Of a DNA stretch of 45,463 nucleotides, positions 7,302 through 15,221 are shown in pieces; positions within the stretch are counted from its first letter, which is position 1, and every line of letters begins with the position of its first letter. The stretch is taken from the NCBI GenBank assembly GCA_035995165.1, contig DASYKU010000002.1, forward strand, positions 1 to 45,463, given 5' to 3'. This stretch comes from Mycobacteriales bacterium (GTDB lineage Bacteria > Actinomycetota > Actinomycetes > Mycobacteriales > CADCTP01). The notes under the pieces were generated by a model. That model ran no database searches. It saw nothing but the letters and a program-made list of their open reading frames with translations, and was not told where the DNA came from. A program made the translations under genes and the position numbers.

Positions 7302-7689
7302 GCAGAGGTCGACCCGGCAGGCCGCCGCGGTCCGGGAGGCGCTCGCCCGCCGCGAGGCGTTCACCAGTGCCCAGGACCTGCACGCGGAACTGCGCGGCAG
7401 CGGCGCGGCGGTCGGCCTGACCACCGTCTACCGGCACCTGCAGTCACTGGCCGACGCCGGCGCGGTCGACGTGCTGCGCAGCCCGGACGGCGAGTCGGTC
7501 TACCGGATCTGCGGCACCGGGCACCACCACCACCTGGTCTGCCGCGACTGCGGGCGGACCGTGGAGATCGAGGGCCGCGAGGTCGAGCGCTGGACCCGGC
7601 AGGTCGCCGAGGCCCAGGGGTTCGTCGACGTCGACCACACGATCGAGATCGTGGGCACCTGCGCCGACTGCCACCACCACCGCGGCTGA
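7294..7689 (+). CDS. zur: zinc uptake regulator Zur (Fur family)
   Basis: A 131-residue Fur-family repressor that senses zinc. The winged-helix domain spans 1-75 (TSAQDLHAELR, then GLTTVYRHLQSLADAGAVDVLR). The dimer and metal domain has HHHH (77-80), structural cysteines C83xxC86 (CRDC) and C123xxC126 (CADC), and a His-rich tail. The position at the end of the znu operon and the Zur box in front of znuA make zinc much more likely than iron. It is transcribed with its targets, so it should be autoregulated. It overlaps the second permease by eight bases. Confidence 0.93.
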   Translation: MPEQRSTRQAAAVREALARREAFTSAQDLHAELRGSGAAVGLTTVYRHLQSLADAGAVDVLRSPDGESVYRICGTGHHHHLVCRDCGRTVEIEGREVERWTRQVAEAQGFVDVDHTIEIVGTCADCHHHRG

Positions 7690-7695
7690 GCCGGG

Positions 7696-8700
7696 TCAGC
7701 TACCGAGGATCGCCGCGCTGACCAGGTAGACCAGCGCCGCCGCCACCGCCGCGGCCGGGATCGTCAGCACCCAGGCCGCCCCGATCGAGCGGGCCACGCC
7801 CCAGCGCACCGCGGACAGCCGCCGGGTCGCGCCGACGCCCATCACCGACGAGGTGATCACGTGCGTCGTCGACACCGGCACCGCGTACACGTACGCGGTG
7901 CCCAGCATGACCGCGCTCGCCACCGACTGCGCGGTCACGCCGTCGGCCGGGGTGAGGTGGATGATCCGCCGGCCCATCGTCCGCATGATCCGCCAGCCGC
8001 CCGAGTACGTCCCCGCGCTGATCGCCGCGGCCGAGGCCAGGATCACCCACAGCGGCACGTGGAACGCGGTCAGGTGCCCGGAGGTGACCAGCGCCAGCGT
8101 GATCACGCCCATCGTCTTCTGCGCGTCCTGCGTACCGTGCCCGAAGGCCATCAGGGCGGCCGAGCCGATCTGCGCGTGCCGGAAGCCGCGGTTGGCCCGG
8201 TGCGGGTTCGCCTTCCGGAACGCCCACAGCACCCCGACCATGGCCAGGTACGCCAGCCCGAAGCCGACCAGCGGCGAGAGCACCATCGGGACCACGACCT
8301 TGTCGAACACCCCGGACCACTGCACCGACCGGGACGCGGCGATGGCCGCGCCGACGAGCCCGCCGATCAGCGCGTGCGAGGACGAGGACGGCAGCCCGAA
8401 GTACCAGGTGAGCAGGTTCCAGGTGATCGCGCCGAGAAGGGCCGAGAAGACCACGACCAGGCCGCCGCGGCCGACCGGGGCGGCGATGATCCCGGCGCCG
8501 ACGGTGGCGGCGACCTTCGTCGAGACCAGCGCGCCGACGACGTTCATGATCGCGGCCAGGCCGAGCGCCGCCCGCGGGGTCAGCGCCTTGGTCGAGATCG
8601 TGGTGGCGATGGCGTTGGCCGAGTCGTGGAAGCCGTTGGTGTAGTCGAAGGCCAGCGCCACCAGGATGATGATGATCAGTCCGAGCGTCGCCGTGGACAC
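7696..8700 (-). CDS. pit: low-affinity inorganic phosphate transporter, Pit family
   Basis: A 334-residue PiT (PHO-4) integral membrane protein that moves metal-phosphate into the cell with protons. The N-terminal signature FDYTNGFHDSANAIATTISTKAL (about 18-40) and the repeat GHGTQDAQKTMGVI (about 200) are the two inverted PiT family motifs; WYFGLPSSSSHALIGGL is also diagnostic. About 9-10 hydrophobic segments. GTG 8700 follows directly on the TGA of the DUF47 gene, the usual two-gene arrangement. Confidence 0.93.
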   Translation of the reverse strand: MSTATLGLIIIILVALAFDYTNGFHDSANAIATTISTKALTPRAALGLAAIMNVVGALVSTKVAATVGAGIIAAPVGRGGLVVVFSALLGAITWNLLTWYFGLPSSSSHALIGGLVGAAIAASRSVQWSGVFDKVVVPMVLSPLVGFGLAYLAMVGVLWAFRKANPHRANRGFRHAQIGSAALMAFGHGTQDAQKTMGVITLALVTSGHLTAFHVPLWVILASAAAISAGTYSGGWRIMRTMGRRIIHLTPADGVTAQSVASAVMLGTAYVYAVPVSTTHVITSSVMGVGATRRLSAVRWGVARSIGAAWVLTIPAAAVAAALVYLVSAAILGS

Positions 8701-9318
8701 TCAGCTCTCCTTCACGGCGATCGTCTCGACGACGTTCGCCACGTGCTCGAACGCGTCGGCGGCATCCTCCAGGTCGTCCGCCACCTGCTTGAGCTTGAGC
8801 ACGGTCAGGGCCTCGTACGTGCCGGAGAACAGCCGGGACAGCAGCCCCCGGTAGACCTGGTCGGCCTCGTTCTCCAGCCGGTTGACCTCGATCCAGTACG
8901 GCGCGAGGTCCTTCATCGACACCAGCCGGCCCATCGCGTCGGCCGTGCACCGGGCCGCCCGCTGCAGCAGCTCGACCTGCCGCCCCATCTCCACCGGCAG
9001 CGTCTCCAGCTCGCTGAGCACGGCGAAGTCGGCCGCCGCCTCGATCGAGTCCATGACGTCGTCCAGCAGCGTGGCGAGCTGGTAGATGTCCTCGCGGTCG
9101 AACGGCGTGACGAAGGTGGAGTTCAGCGCGTGGATGACCCGGTGGGTCACCATGTCCCCGGCGTGCTCGTGGTCGCGCAGCTGCTTCGCGAGCCGCTCGC
9201 GGTTGGAGCTCACGTGTACGAACTCGGCCATCAGGTCGGTCGCCGACACGAGGTTCTGGGCCGCTTCGACGAACATCGGGAAGAAGCGGTCATCACGCGG
9301 CGTGATGTGAAAGGGCAC
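8701..9318 (-). CDS. DUF47/PhoU-like protein (Pit partner)
   Basis: A 205-residue all-helical PhoU-related protein of the DUF47 (TIGR00153-like) family. It contains ITPRDDRFFPMFVEAAQNLV at the start, DHEHAGDMVTHRVIHALNSTFVTPFDREDIYQLATLLDDVMDSIE in the middle and LENEADQVYRGLLSRLF later. The E/D-rich bundles are the proposed metal-binding surface. GTG 9318 is preferred because GGAG lies five bases upstream and the length fits; a TTG at 9351 would add 11 residues. It is co-transcribed with pit and probably modulates it. Confidence 0.9.
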   Translation of the reverse strand: MPFHITPRDDRFFPMFVEAAQNLVSATDLMAEFVHVSSNRERLAKQLRDHEHAGDMVTHRVIHALNSTFVTPFDREDIYQLATLLDDVMDSIEAAADFAVLSELETLPVEMGRQVELLQRAARCTADAMGRLVSMKDLAPYWIEVNRLENEADQVYRGLLSRLFSGTYEALTVLKLKQVADDLEDAADAFEHVANVVETIAVKES

Positions 9319-9378
9319 GTGTACTCCAGGTGTACGGCGGACGAACCGCAACGTACCCGGAGGAGTGCTCGAACTCCC

Positions 9379-10020
9379 TTAGTTGGTCTGCGACTGCGTC
9401 GGCACGCTGATGTGCTCCCACGCGGCGCGGGCACCGGCCTCGCCGACCCGGGTGACCATGATCAGCGTCATGATCCCGCCGATCAGCGTGAGCACGATGC
9501 CGACCAGCATCACCGGCATCTGCCAGCCCGGGCTGCCTTCCTCGGCCAGCTCCAGCCGGCCGGCGAAACCGGACCGCCGCGCCGGCACGACCCCGGACCG
9601 ACCGGTGGGAGAGCCGCCACCGGCCGGTACGGACACCCGGTGGCTGCCGGCCGCCCGGCGCCGGTTCCACGCGATCGCCGGCGGCACCAGCACCAGCAGG
9701 AGGCCGACGACCAGCAGGTAGACCCACTTCGGCAAGGCCTCGGCCAGGTCCATGTGCTTCTGCATGAGGCCGGCCTCGGTGACGTCGGCCGGGCCGAACC
9801 GGGCGCTCTGCCGGTTGTAGAGGTCCTGGCCGCTCGACACGGTGATCGGGACCAGGATCGCCGACACGATCGCGAGCAGACCCACGAGCACCCCGTACCG
9901 CCGGCGGGCCCAGGGCCAGAGCGCCACGATGATGCCGGTGATCGCGGCGGTCGGCAGCGCGACCACAGTCAAGTGCACGATCAGGGCGTGCGTCGGCAGG
10001 CCATGGAAAGTGTTCAGCAC
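9379..10020 (-). CDS. DUF2231 family membrane protein
   Basis: A 213-residue membrane protein. It opens with FHGLPTHALIVHLTVVALPTAAIT, the DUF2231 hallmark with conserved His residues, followed by helices around 44-62 and 98-116. A hydrophilic Gly/Ser/Arg linker (about 120-160) and a last hydrophobic segment MPVMLVGIVLTLIGGIMTLIMV complete it. Function is unknown; members often lie near redox and metal genes. It stands between the phosphate genes and the sigma factor on the same strand, with about 50 bases to each neighbour. Confidence 0.8.
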   Translation of the reverse strand: MLNTFHGLPTHALIVHLTVVALPTAAITGIIVALWPWARRRYGVLVGLLAIVSAILVPITVSSGQDLYNRQSARFGPADVTEAGLMQKHMDLAEALPKWVYLLVVGLLLVLVPPAIAWNRRRAAGSHRVSVPAGGGSPTGRSGVVPARRSGFAGRLELAEEGSPGWQMPVMLVGIVLTLIGGIMTLIMVTRVGEAGARAAWEHISVPTQSQTN

Positions 10021-10069
10021 CCTCGTCCCCTTCGGTCCTTGGTGATCACGCGGGTCCGGAAGGAACGGT

Positions 10070-10609
10070 TCAGCCTGTCCGGCCAGGCCGTTCGGACAGG
10101 CCGGCGACCAGGTCCTCGCGGGCGCGGGCGACCCGGGACCGGATCGTGCCGATCGGCACGCCGCAGACCTCGGCCGCCTCCGGGTAGCTGAGCCCGACCA
10201 GCTGGGTCAGCACGAACGCGTCGCGCCGGTCCGGGTGCAGCGCGCCGACCTGCCGGCGCAGCGCGACCCCGTCGGACAGGTCGCCGCCGGTGGGCGGGTC
10301 GGGCACGGTCGCGCCCGGGTCGATGCGGGGCCGCCGGCGGCGCTCGCGCACGGCGTCGGCGCAGGTCCGCCGGGCGATCGAGAGCAGCCAGGTCTTCGCC
10401 GCGGACCGCCCCTCGAACGAGGGCAGCGACCGGAACGCCCGCAGGTAGGCCTCCTGGGCCAGGTCCTGGGTCTCGCCGTGGTCGCCGAGGTGCGCGCACA
10501 GCCGCCACACGTCGGCCTGGGTGGACCGGACGAACCGGGCCGCGGCGGCCTGATCACCCTCACGGGCGGCCAGGGCCGCCTCGGTGATCTCATCGACCGG
10601 AATGTCCAC
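10070..10609 (-). CDS. ECF-type RNA polymerase sigma factor
   Basis: A 179-residue group IV sigma factor. Region 2 runs from about 13 to 82 (TQADVWRLCAHLGD, DLAQEAYLRAFRSLPSFEG, TWLLSIARRTCADAVR). Region 4 covers about 118-170 (HPDRRDAFVLTQLVGLSYPEAAEVCGVPIGTIRSRVARARED). There is no long C-terminal extension. GTG 10609 is the start used; it lies only 30 bases from the divergent membrane protein with a zinc-finger-like anti-sigma motif, which heads the copper cluster. The gene order resembles loci of SigC-like factors, but orthology cannot be proven by eye. Control of the copper genes is inference. Confidence 0.88.
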   Translation of the reverse strand: MDIPVDEITEAALAAREGDQAAAARFVRSTQADVWRLCAHLGDHGETQDLAQEAYLRAFRSLPSFEGRSAAKTWLLSIARRTCADAVRERRRRPRIDPGATVPDPPTGGDLSDGVALRRQVGALHPDRRDAFVLTQLVGLSYPEAAEVCGVPIGTIRSRVARAREDLVAGLSERPGRTG

Positions 10610-10639
10610 GGGAACCGTTCGCCTCTCCGAACCGACTGG

Positions 10640-11395
10640 ATGTACGTGGGCTGTGACCAGTATCGCGAAGCGCTCTCCGCCGAGCTCGACGGGGAGGCCC
10701 CTGGCGTCGCCGAGGAGGCGCTCTCCGCGCACCTTAGCGGCTGTTCCGACTGCCGTGGGTGGTTCGGGCGGGCTGCCCGGATCACCCGGTTGGCGCGGAT
10801 GGCGCCGGCCGAGCCGACCCCGGACCTGGTCCCGGCGGTGCTCGCCGCGCTGCCGGCGCTGACCGCGACCCGGCGCAAGGTGCTGGCCGTGTCGCGGGCC
10901 GCGCTGATCGTGGTCGCCTTCCTGCAGGCGCTGCTGGCCTGGTCCGGCGCGCTGACCGGGCAGGACGACATGGTCGCCGGGCACGTCGCGCGCGAGGTCG
11001 GGGCCTGGAACCTGGCCCTGGCCGTCGCGTTCCTCACCGTCGCCACCCGGCCCCGGGCCGCGGACGCGTTGCTGGCCCCGCTCGGGGTGTTCGTCGCGGT
11101 GGTCACGGTCTCGGCCGCCTCCGACGCGGCCGGGGGCGATCTCGCCCTCGGCCGGCTGTTCGCCCACCTGCTGGTCGCCACCGGGTTCGGTCTGCTGGTC
11201 ACGGTCGGCCGGGCCGCGCCGCCGCAGCCGGGCACCCCGGAGCGGACCCGGCCCCGCGGGCTGCCCTCCTCGTCGGACCGCGAACCCGTCCCGGGTCCGG
11301 TGCCGGATCTGTTGCCCGCCCTCAAGCTGGCCCCCTCGACCCCCCTGCTTAGGGCTGGCGATGCGGTGACTCTGGAGACAGGATCAGCAGCGTGA
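10640..11395 (+). CDS. zf-HC2 membrane protein, probable anti-sigma factor
   Basis: A 251-residue protein. N-terminal residues about 1-45 carry a zinc anti-sigma-type motif: CDQYREALSAELDGE and then HLSGCSDCRGW, i.e. His-x3-Cys-x2-Cys. Four hydrophobic segments follow (about 88-106, 127-145, 150-167 and 176-195), and the C-terminal tail is Pro-rich and hydrophilic. ATG 10640 is used; GTG 10646 is an alternative, and no clear ribosome site is visible, so the mRNA could be nearly leaderless. Its TGA overlaps the CopCD GTG (GTGA), making it the first gene of the copper operon. It presumably holds the divergent ECF sigma factor inactive at the membrane. Confidence 0.75.
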   Translation: MYVGCDQYREALSAELDGEAPGVAEEALSAHLSGCSDCRGWFGRAARITRLARMAPAEPTPDLVPAVLAALPALTATRRKVLAVSRAALIVVAFLQALLAWSGALTGQDDMVAGHVAREVGAWNLALAVAFLTVATRPRAADALLAPLGVFVAVVTVSAASDAAGGDLALGRLFAHLLVATGFGLLVTVGRAAPPQPGTPERTRPRGLPSSSDREPVPGPVPDLLPALKLAPSTPLLRAGDAVTLETGSAA

Positions 11396-13152
11396 CTGCC
11401 CTTTTAGCCGATTCCCACAGCCCGAAGGCCCGCAAGCGGCTCTTCGCCGTACTGGCCCTGCTCGGTGCCTGGGCCGTGCTCGCGATCAGCGGCGCGACCC
11501 CCGCGCTCGCGCACGCGACCGTGGCCGGCAGCGATCCCGCGGAGAGCTCCCGCCTGACCGCGGTCCCGGCCAAGGTCACGATGACCTTCTCCGAGGACGT
11601 CACGCTGGGCGGCGGCTACCTCAAGGTGGTCGACAACAAGGGCAACACGGTCAGCGACGGCAACGCGTCGATCAACAACCGCGACATCACCGTCAAGGTG
11701 AAGCCCGGGCTCGGGGACGGCAGCTACATCGTCAGCTACCGGATCACCTCGGCCGACTCGCACCCCATCGACGGGGCGTACGCGTTCGTGGTCGGGGACG
11801 GCCCGCTGGTCGAGGCGACCGGCTCGGTCTCCGGCGGCGGCACCGACGGGGTGGTCACCAAGGTCTTCGACGTCGCGCGCTTCATCGGCTTCCTGGGCAT
11901 CGTGCTGTTCGGCGGCCTGGCCTTCGTCGTGCTCTGCTGGCCCGCCGGGCGTACGGACCCGAGGGCCCGCAAGCTGATCTGGTACGGCTGGTGGGGCGCC
12001 ACGATCGGCGCCGTCCTCGGCCTGGTCCTCCAGGGGCCGTACGCGGCCGGCACCGGGTTGCTCGACCTGCTCAACTCGAGCCTGCTCAAGACCACCCTCG
12101 CCACCACGTACGGGCGGATGCTGTGCGGGCGGCTGGTGCTGCTCGGCGCGCTGGCCGTGCTCACCGTCCGGATGCTGCGGGAGCCCAGCCGGACCGCGGA
12201 GAAGTCCCGGGCCCGGGACGAGGACCTGGCCGCGATCTGCGGTCTCGGCGTGCTCGCGACGTACGGCGGGGTCGGCCACGCGGCGGCCGGCAGCGCGCCC
12301 ACCCTGGCGCTGCTGTCGGACACCAGCCACCTGGCCGCGGCGAGCGTCTGGATCGGCGGCCTGATCATCCTGGCCGCCTGCCTGCTGCCGCGGCGGCGGA
12401 CCGCGGAGCTGGCCGAGGCCCTGCCCCGGTATTCGAAGCTGGCGCTGGGCTGCGTGGCCGTGCTGACGATCACCGGCACCTACCAGGCCTGGCGGGAGGT
12501 CTGGCCGATCCCGGCGCTGTGGTCCACCAGCTACGGGCAGCTGCTGCTGGCCAAGATCATCGGCTTCCTGCTGATCGTCGCGGTGGCGTACTTCAGCCGC
12601 CAGGCCGTCAACCGGCGGTACGTGCGGCCGGTGGTGCATGCGCTGTCGGTGAAGGAGGAGGACGGCGCCGTCACCACGCTGCCGGAGCCCGAGGACCAGA
12701 GCGACGACGGCCGGATGGTGCGCCGGCTGCGCGCCTCGGTCGGAATCGAGCTGGTCCTGGGCATCGTCGTGCTGGCCGTCGCCGCGGTGCTGGTCTCCCA
12801 GGCCCCGGCCCGGACCACGTACGTCAAGCCGGTCCAGCAGACGGTCCGGCTCGCCTCCGGCGGCACCGCCCAGGTCACGCTGACCCCGGCCAAGGTCGGC
12901 CAGAACACGATGACGATCAGCGTCCTCGACACCGCCGGCAAGCCGGTGAACGCGCAGGCCGTCACCGCCACCGAGGCGCTGCCCTCCGCGCAGTACGGCC
13001 CACTGCCGATCCAGATGCAGAAGACCGGCACCGGGATCTACTCCTCCTCCGCGGTCGCGCTGACCAAGACCGGGGACTGGGAGATAGTCATCCGCGTGCA
13101 GATGTCCGAGTTCGATCGCGACGTGGCCCAGGTGAACGTGAAGGTCACCTAG
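11392..13152 (+). CDS. CopC-CopD fusion copper transport/resistance protein
   Basis: A 586-residue fusion. A signal peptide ends at ATPALA, leaving His41 as the mature N-terminus, the expected Cu(II) ligand of CopC. The CopC beta-barrel (41-135) also has Asp122/His124 (ADSHPIDGAY). The CopD-like part has about eight membrane helices (about 155-410), with VGHAAAGSAPTLALLSDTSHLAAASVWIGGL as its conserved core. A further helix at about 452-470 leads to an extracytoplasmic C-terminal domain (about 475-586) rich in beta strand. CopC binds copper outside; CopD is thought to pass it across the membrane. Translationally coupled to the anti-sigma candidate. Confidence 0.9.
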   Translation: MTALLADSHSPKARKRLFAVLALLGAWAVLAISGATPALAHATVAGSDPAESSRLTAVPAKVTMTFSEDVTLGGGYLKVVDNKGNTVSDGNASINNRDITVKVKPGLGDGSYIVSYRITSADSHPIDGAYAFVVGDGPLVEATGSVSGGGTDGVVTKVFDVARFIGFLGIVLFGGLAFVVLCWPAGRTDPRARKLIWYGWWGATIGAVLGLVLQGPYAAGTGLLDLLNSSLLKTTLATTYGRMLCGRLVLLGALAVLTVRMLREPSRTAEKSRARDEDLAAICGLGVLATYGGVGHAAAGSAPTLALLSDTSHLAAASVWIGGLIILAACLLPRRRTAELAEALPRYSKLALGCVAVLTITGTYQAWREVWPIPALWSTSYGQLLLAKIIGFLLIVAVAYFSRQAVNRRYVRPVVHALSVKEEDGAVTTLPEPEDQSDDGRMVRRLRASVGIELVLGIVVLAVAAVLVSQAPARTTYVKPVQQTVRLASGGTAQVTLTPAKVGQNTMTISVLDTAGKPVNAQAVTATEALPSAQYGPLPIQMQKTGTGIYSSSAVALTKTGDWEIVIRVQMSEFDRDVAQVNVKVT

Positions 13153-13178
13153 CTCCCACTTCCGTACCGGAATCTCAC

Positions 13179-13194
13179 CACCCGTCATCGGGTG
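13179..13194. other. small hairpin between copCD and ycnI
   Basis: CACCCG (13179-13184), TCAT loop, CGGGTG (13189-13194). The six-pair hairpin lies in the 70-base gap and lacks a T tract. It may be a processing or weak attenuation element, or chance. Confidence 0.3.
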
Positions 13195-13222
13195 ACCTCA
13201 CACCGTCCCGAAAGGACAGATC

Positions 13223-13978
13223 GTGTCCCGACCTGTGTTCAGGCTGCTCACCGTGGCCGCCGTGGCCGCCACCGCCGTCGGCCTGACCGCCCTGCCGGCC
13301 CTCGCCCACGTCACGGTCACCTCGCCCGGGGCGACCCAGGGCGGCTTCGGCGTGCTCACCTTCCGGATGCCCAACGAGGTCGACAAGGCCAACGCGACCG
13401 AGCTGAAGGTCCAGCTGCCGGCGGACGCGCCGCTGGCGTCGGTGGCGGTGCAGCCGATCGCGGGCTGGACGTACACGGTCACCACCGCGAAGCTGGCGAC
13501 CCCGCTGACCGACGACGACGGCAACAAGGTCACCGACTACCCGTCGGTCGTGGACTGGAAGGCGACCGCCGGCGGTATCAAGCCGGGGGAGTACCAGGAC
13601 TTCAATTTGTCCGTCGGCCCGCTGCCCAAGGCCGACCAGATGGTGTTCAAGGCCATCCAGAACTACAGCGACGGCACCACCGTGTCCTGGATCGAGCAGG
13701 CGGCGGCCGGCAGCACCGAGGAGCCCGAGCACCCGGCGCCGACGCTGACGCTGGCCGCGGCCGGGACCACGTCCACGTCGACTCCCGCCACCAGCACCCC
13801 GGCCGCGGCCGCGTCCGGTGACGACGCCAGCAAGAGCTCGGTCACCGGCGCGTACGTCGTCGGCGGCATCGGCCTGGTCGCCGGCCTCGCCGCGCTGGCG
13901 CTGGCTGCGACCGGTAGGAGGCGGCGGACTACCGTGGACGGGACCCGCAACCCCGTCTCCACGTCCACCGGAGCATAG
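13223..13978 (+). CDS. ycnI: YcnI-like copper-binding membrane protein (DUF1775)
   Basis: A 251-residue secreted, membrane-anchored protein. The signal peptide ends at LPALA, so His29 becomes the mature N-terminus of AHVTVTSPGATQGGFGVLTFRMPNE, the copper-binding edge of YcnI. The DUF1775 core (about 29-170) contains PIAGWTYTV, VDWKATAGGIKPGEYQDFNLSVGPLP and WIEQ. It is followed by a Thr/Ala/Ser-rich linker and a C-terminal helix (about 212-230) with an RRRR stop-transfer. GTG 13223 has AAAGGAC upstream. YcnI probably hands copper to neighbouring chaperones. Confidence 0.9.
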   Translation: MSRPVFRLLTVAAVAATAVGLTALPALAHVTVTSPGATQGGFGVLTFRMPNEVDKANATELKVQLPADAPLASVAVQPIAGWTYTVTTAKLATPLTDDDGNKVTDYPSVVDWKATAGGIKPGEYQDFNLSVGPLPKADQMVFKAIQNYSDGTTVSWIEQAAAGSTEEPEHPAPTLTLAAAGTTSTSTPATSTPAAAASGDDASKSSVTGAYVVGGIGLVAGLAALALAATGRRRRTTVDGTRNPVSTSTGA

Positions 13979-13988
13979 AGCCAGCCCA

Positions 13989-14588
13989 GTGAGCCTCCCC
14001 CCGACACCGACCCCGGCGCCGCCCGAGCAGCGGCCGCGCCGCCGGTCCGGGCTGCCGATGGGGTTCGTGGCGGCCGCGGTGGCCGTGCTCCTCGGGGTCG
14101 GCGGCCTCGTCGCCGGCGCCCGGGACCAGGCCGGGGAGACCGCGGCCGCGCCGGGCGGGGCCACCGCGGCCCCGCTCACCGTCAACGGCACCACGGTCGG
14201 GGACCTGACCATCGGGCAGGCGTACATCCGGCAGCCGGCCTCGCCGGACGTGGCCGCGGCGTACCTGACCGTGCAGAACAACGGCTCGACCGCGGACACG
14301 CTGAGCTCGGCGTACTGCGGGGCGGCGACGACGACCACCGTGCACGCCGACGCGGCCGCGATGGTCGCCGGTGCGGACGCGAAGTCCACGCCGCTGCAGG
14401 TGCCGGCCAACGCGACGGTCAGCCTGACGCCGGCCAAGGGCCACATCATGCTGGACAAGCTCACCGGCACCCTGCGGGCCGGGGACACGGTGAGCCTGCT
14501 GCTGCACTTCGACAAGGCCGGTCAGGTCCTGATCGACGTGCCGGTCATCTCGATCACCGCACCCGCGCCGGGAGGAGCCACATCGTGA
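13989..14588 (+). CDS. periplasmic copper chaperone PCu(A)C-like protein
   Basis: A 199-residue protein with a Pro-rich N-terminus, one membrane segment (about 24-43, MGFVAAAVAVLLGVGGLVAGA) and an extracytoplasmic PCu(A)C (DUF461) domain. The methionine/histidine site is recognisable: TTVHADAAAM, then VPANATVSLTPAKGHIMLDKL, giving the H...M...HxM pattern. This family delivers Cu(I) to the CuA centre of cytochrome oxidase with Sco proteins, and a Sco gene follows directly with a 4-base overlap (GTGA). GTG 13989 starts ten bases after ycnI. Confidence 0.85.
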   Translation: MSLPPTPTPAPPEQRPRRRSGLPMGFVAAAVAVLLGVGGLVAGARDQAGETAAAPGGATAAPLTVNGTTVGDLTIGQAYIRQPASPDVAAAYLTVQNNGSTADTLSSAYCGAATTTTVHADAAAMVAGADAKSTPLQVPANATVSLTPAKGHIMLDKLTGTLRAGDTVSLLLHFDKAGQVLIDVPVISITAPAPGGATS

Positions 14589-15217
14589 GGAAGCAGCTGG
14601 CAGCAGCTGCGGTGGTCGGACTGATCGCGTTGACCGGCTGCTCGACGTCGTCGATGGCGGCGTCCTCCGGTCCGGCGATCTCGGCCGAGCCGACCCAGGC
14701 CGGGACGTACCGGGGGCTGGAGCTGCAGCCGGCCCAGCCCCGGCCGACGTTCACGCTGACCGACACCACCGGGAAGTCGTACGACTTCGCGGCCCGGACA
14801 CGGGGGATGCCGACCCTGCTGTTCTTCGGCTACACGCACTGCCCGGACGTCTGCCCGACCACGATGGCCGACACCGCGGCCGCGCTGCGGGGCACGGCCG
14901 AGCCGCTGCGCAGCAAGGTCCAGGTCGTCTTCGTCACCACCGACCCGGCCCGCGACACCGGCAAGGTCCTCGCCGCCTGGCTGCGCAACTTCGACCCCGA
15001 CCTGCCGCTGAGGTTCGTCGGGCTGACCGGGACGCAGGCCCAGGTCGAGGCCGCCCAGGCCGCGGCCAAGGTCCAGGTCGCGAGCGAGAACGGGCAGACC
15101 CACTCGGCCGAGCAGCTGCTCTACGGCCCGGACGACTACGCCCGGGTCGCGTACGTGGCCGGCAGCAGCCCGGAGGACCTGCGGCACGACCTGCCGATCG
15201 TGGCGAGGGAGGGCTAG
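14585..15217 (+). CDS. Sco1/SenC family copper/thiol lipoprotein
   Basis: A 210-residue lipoprotein with lipobox LTGC (Cys19) and a thioredoxin-fold Sco domain. Copper ligands are all present: Cys86 and Cys90 in FFGYTHCPDVCP and His173 in NGQTHSAEQLLY. The VVFVTTDPARDT strand is typical. Sco proteins load copper into CuA of cytochrome c oxidase and reduce its cysteines. GTG 14585 overlaps the PCu(A)C stop. It ends four bases before the MauE-DsbA fusion. Confidence 0.92.
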   Translation: MRKQLAAAAVVGLIALTGCSTSSMAASSGPAISAEPTQAGTYRGLELQPAQPRPTFTLTDTTGKSYDFAARTRGMPTLLFFGYTHCPDVCPTTMADTAAALRGTAEPLRSKVQVVFVTTDPARDTGKVLAAWLRNFDPDLPLRFVGLTGTQAQVEAAQAAAKVQVASENGQTHSAEQLLYGPDDYARVAYVAGSSPEDLRHDLPIVAREG

Positions 15218-15221
15218 GCCG

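Noticed and set aside
7861-10191. 776-codon plus-strand frame over pit and DUF47
   Set aside because: Shadow of two confident minus-strand genes.
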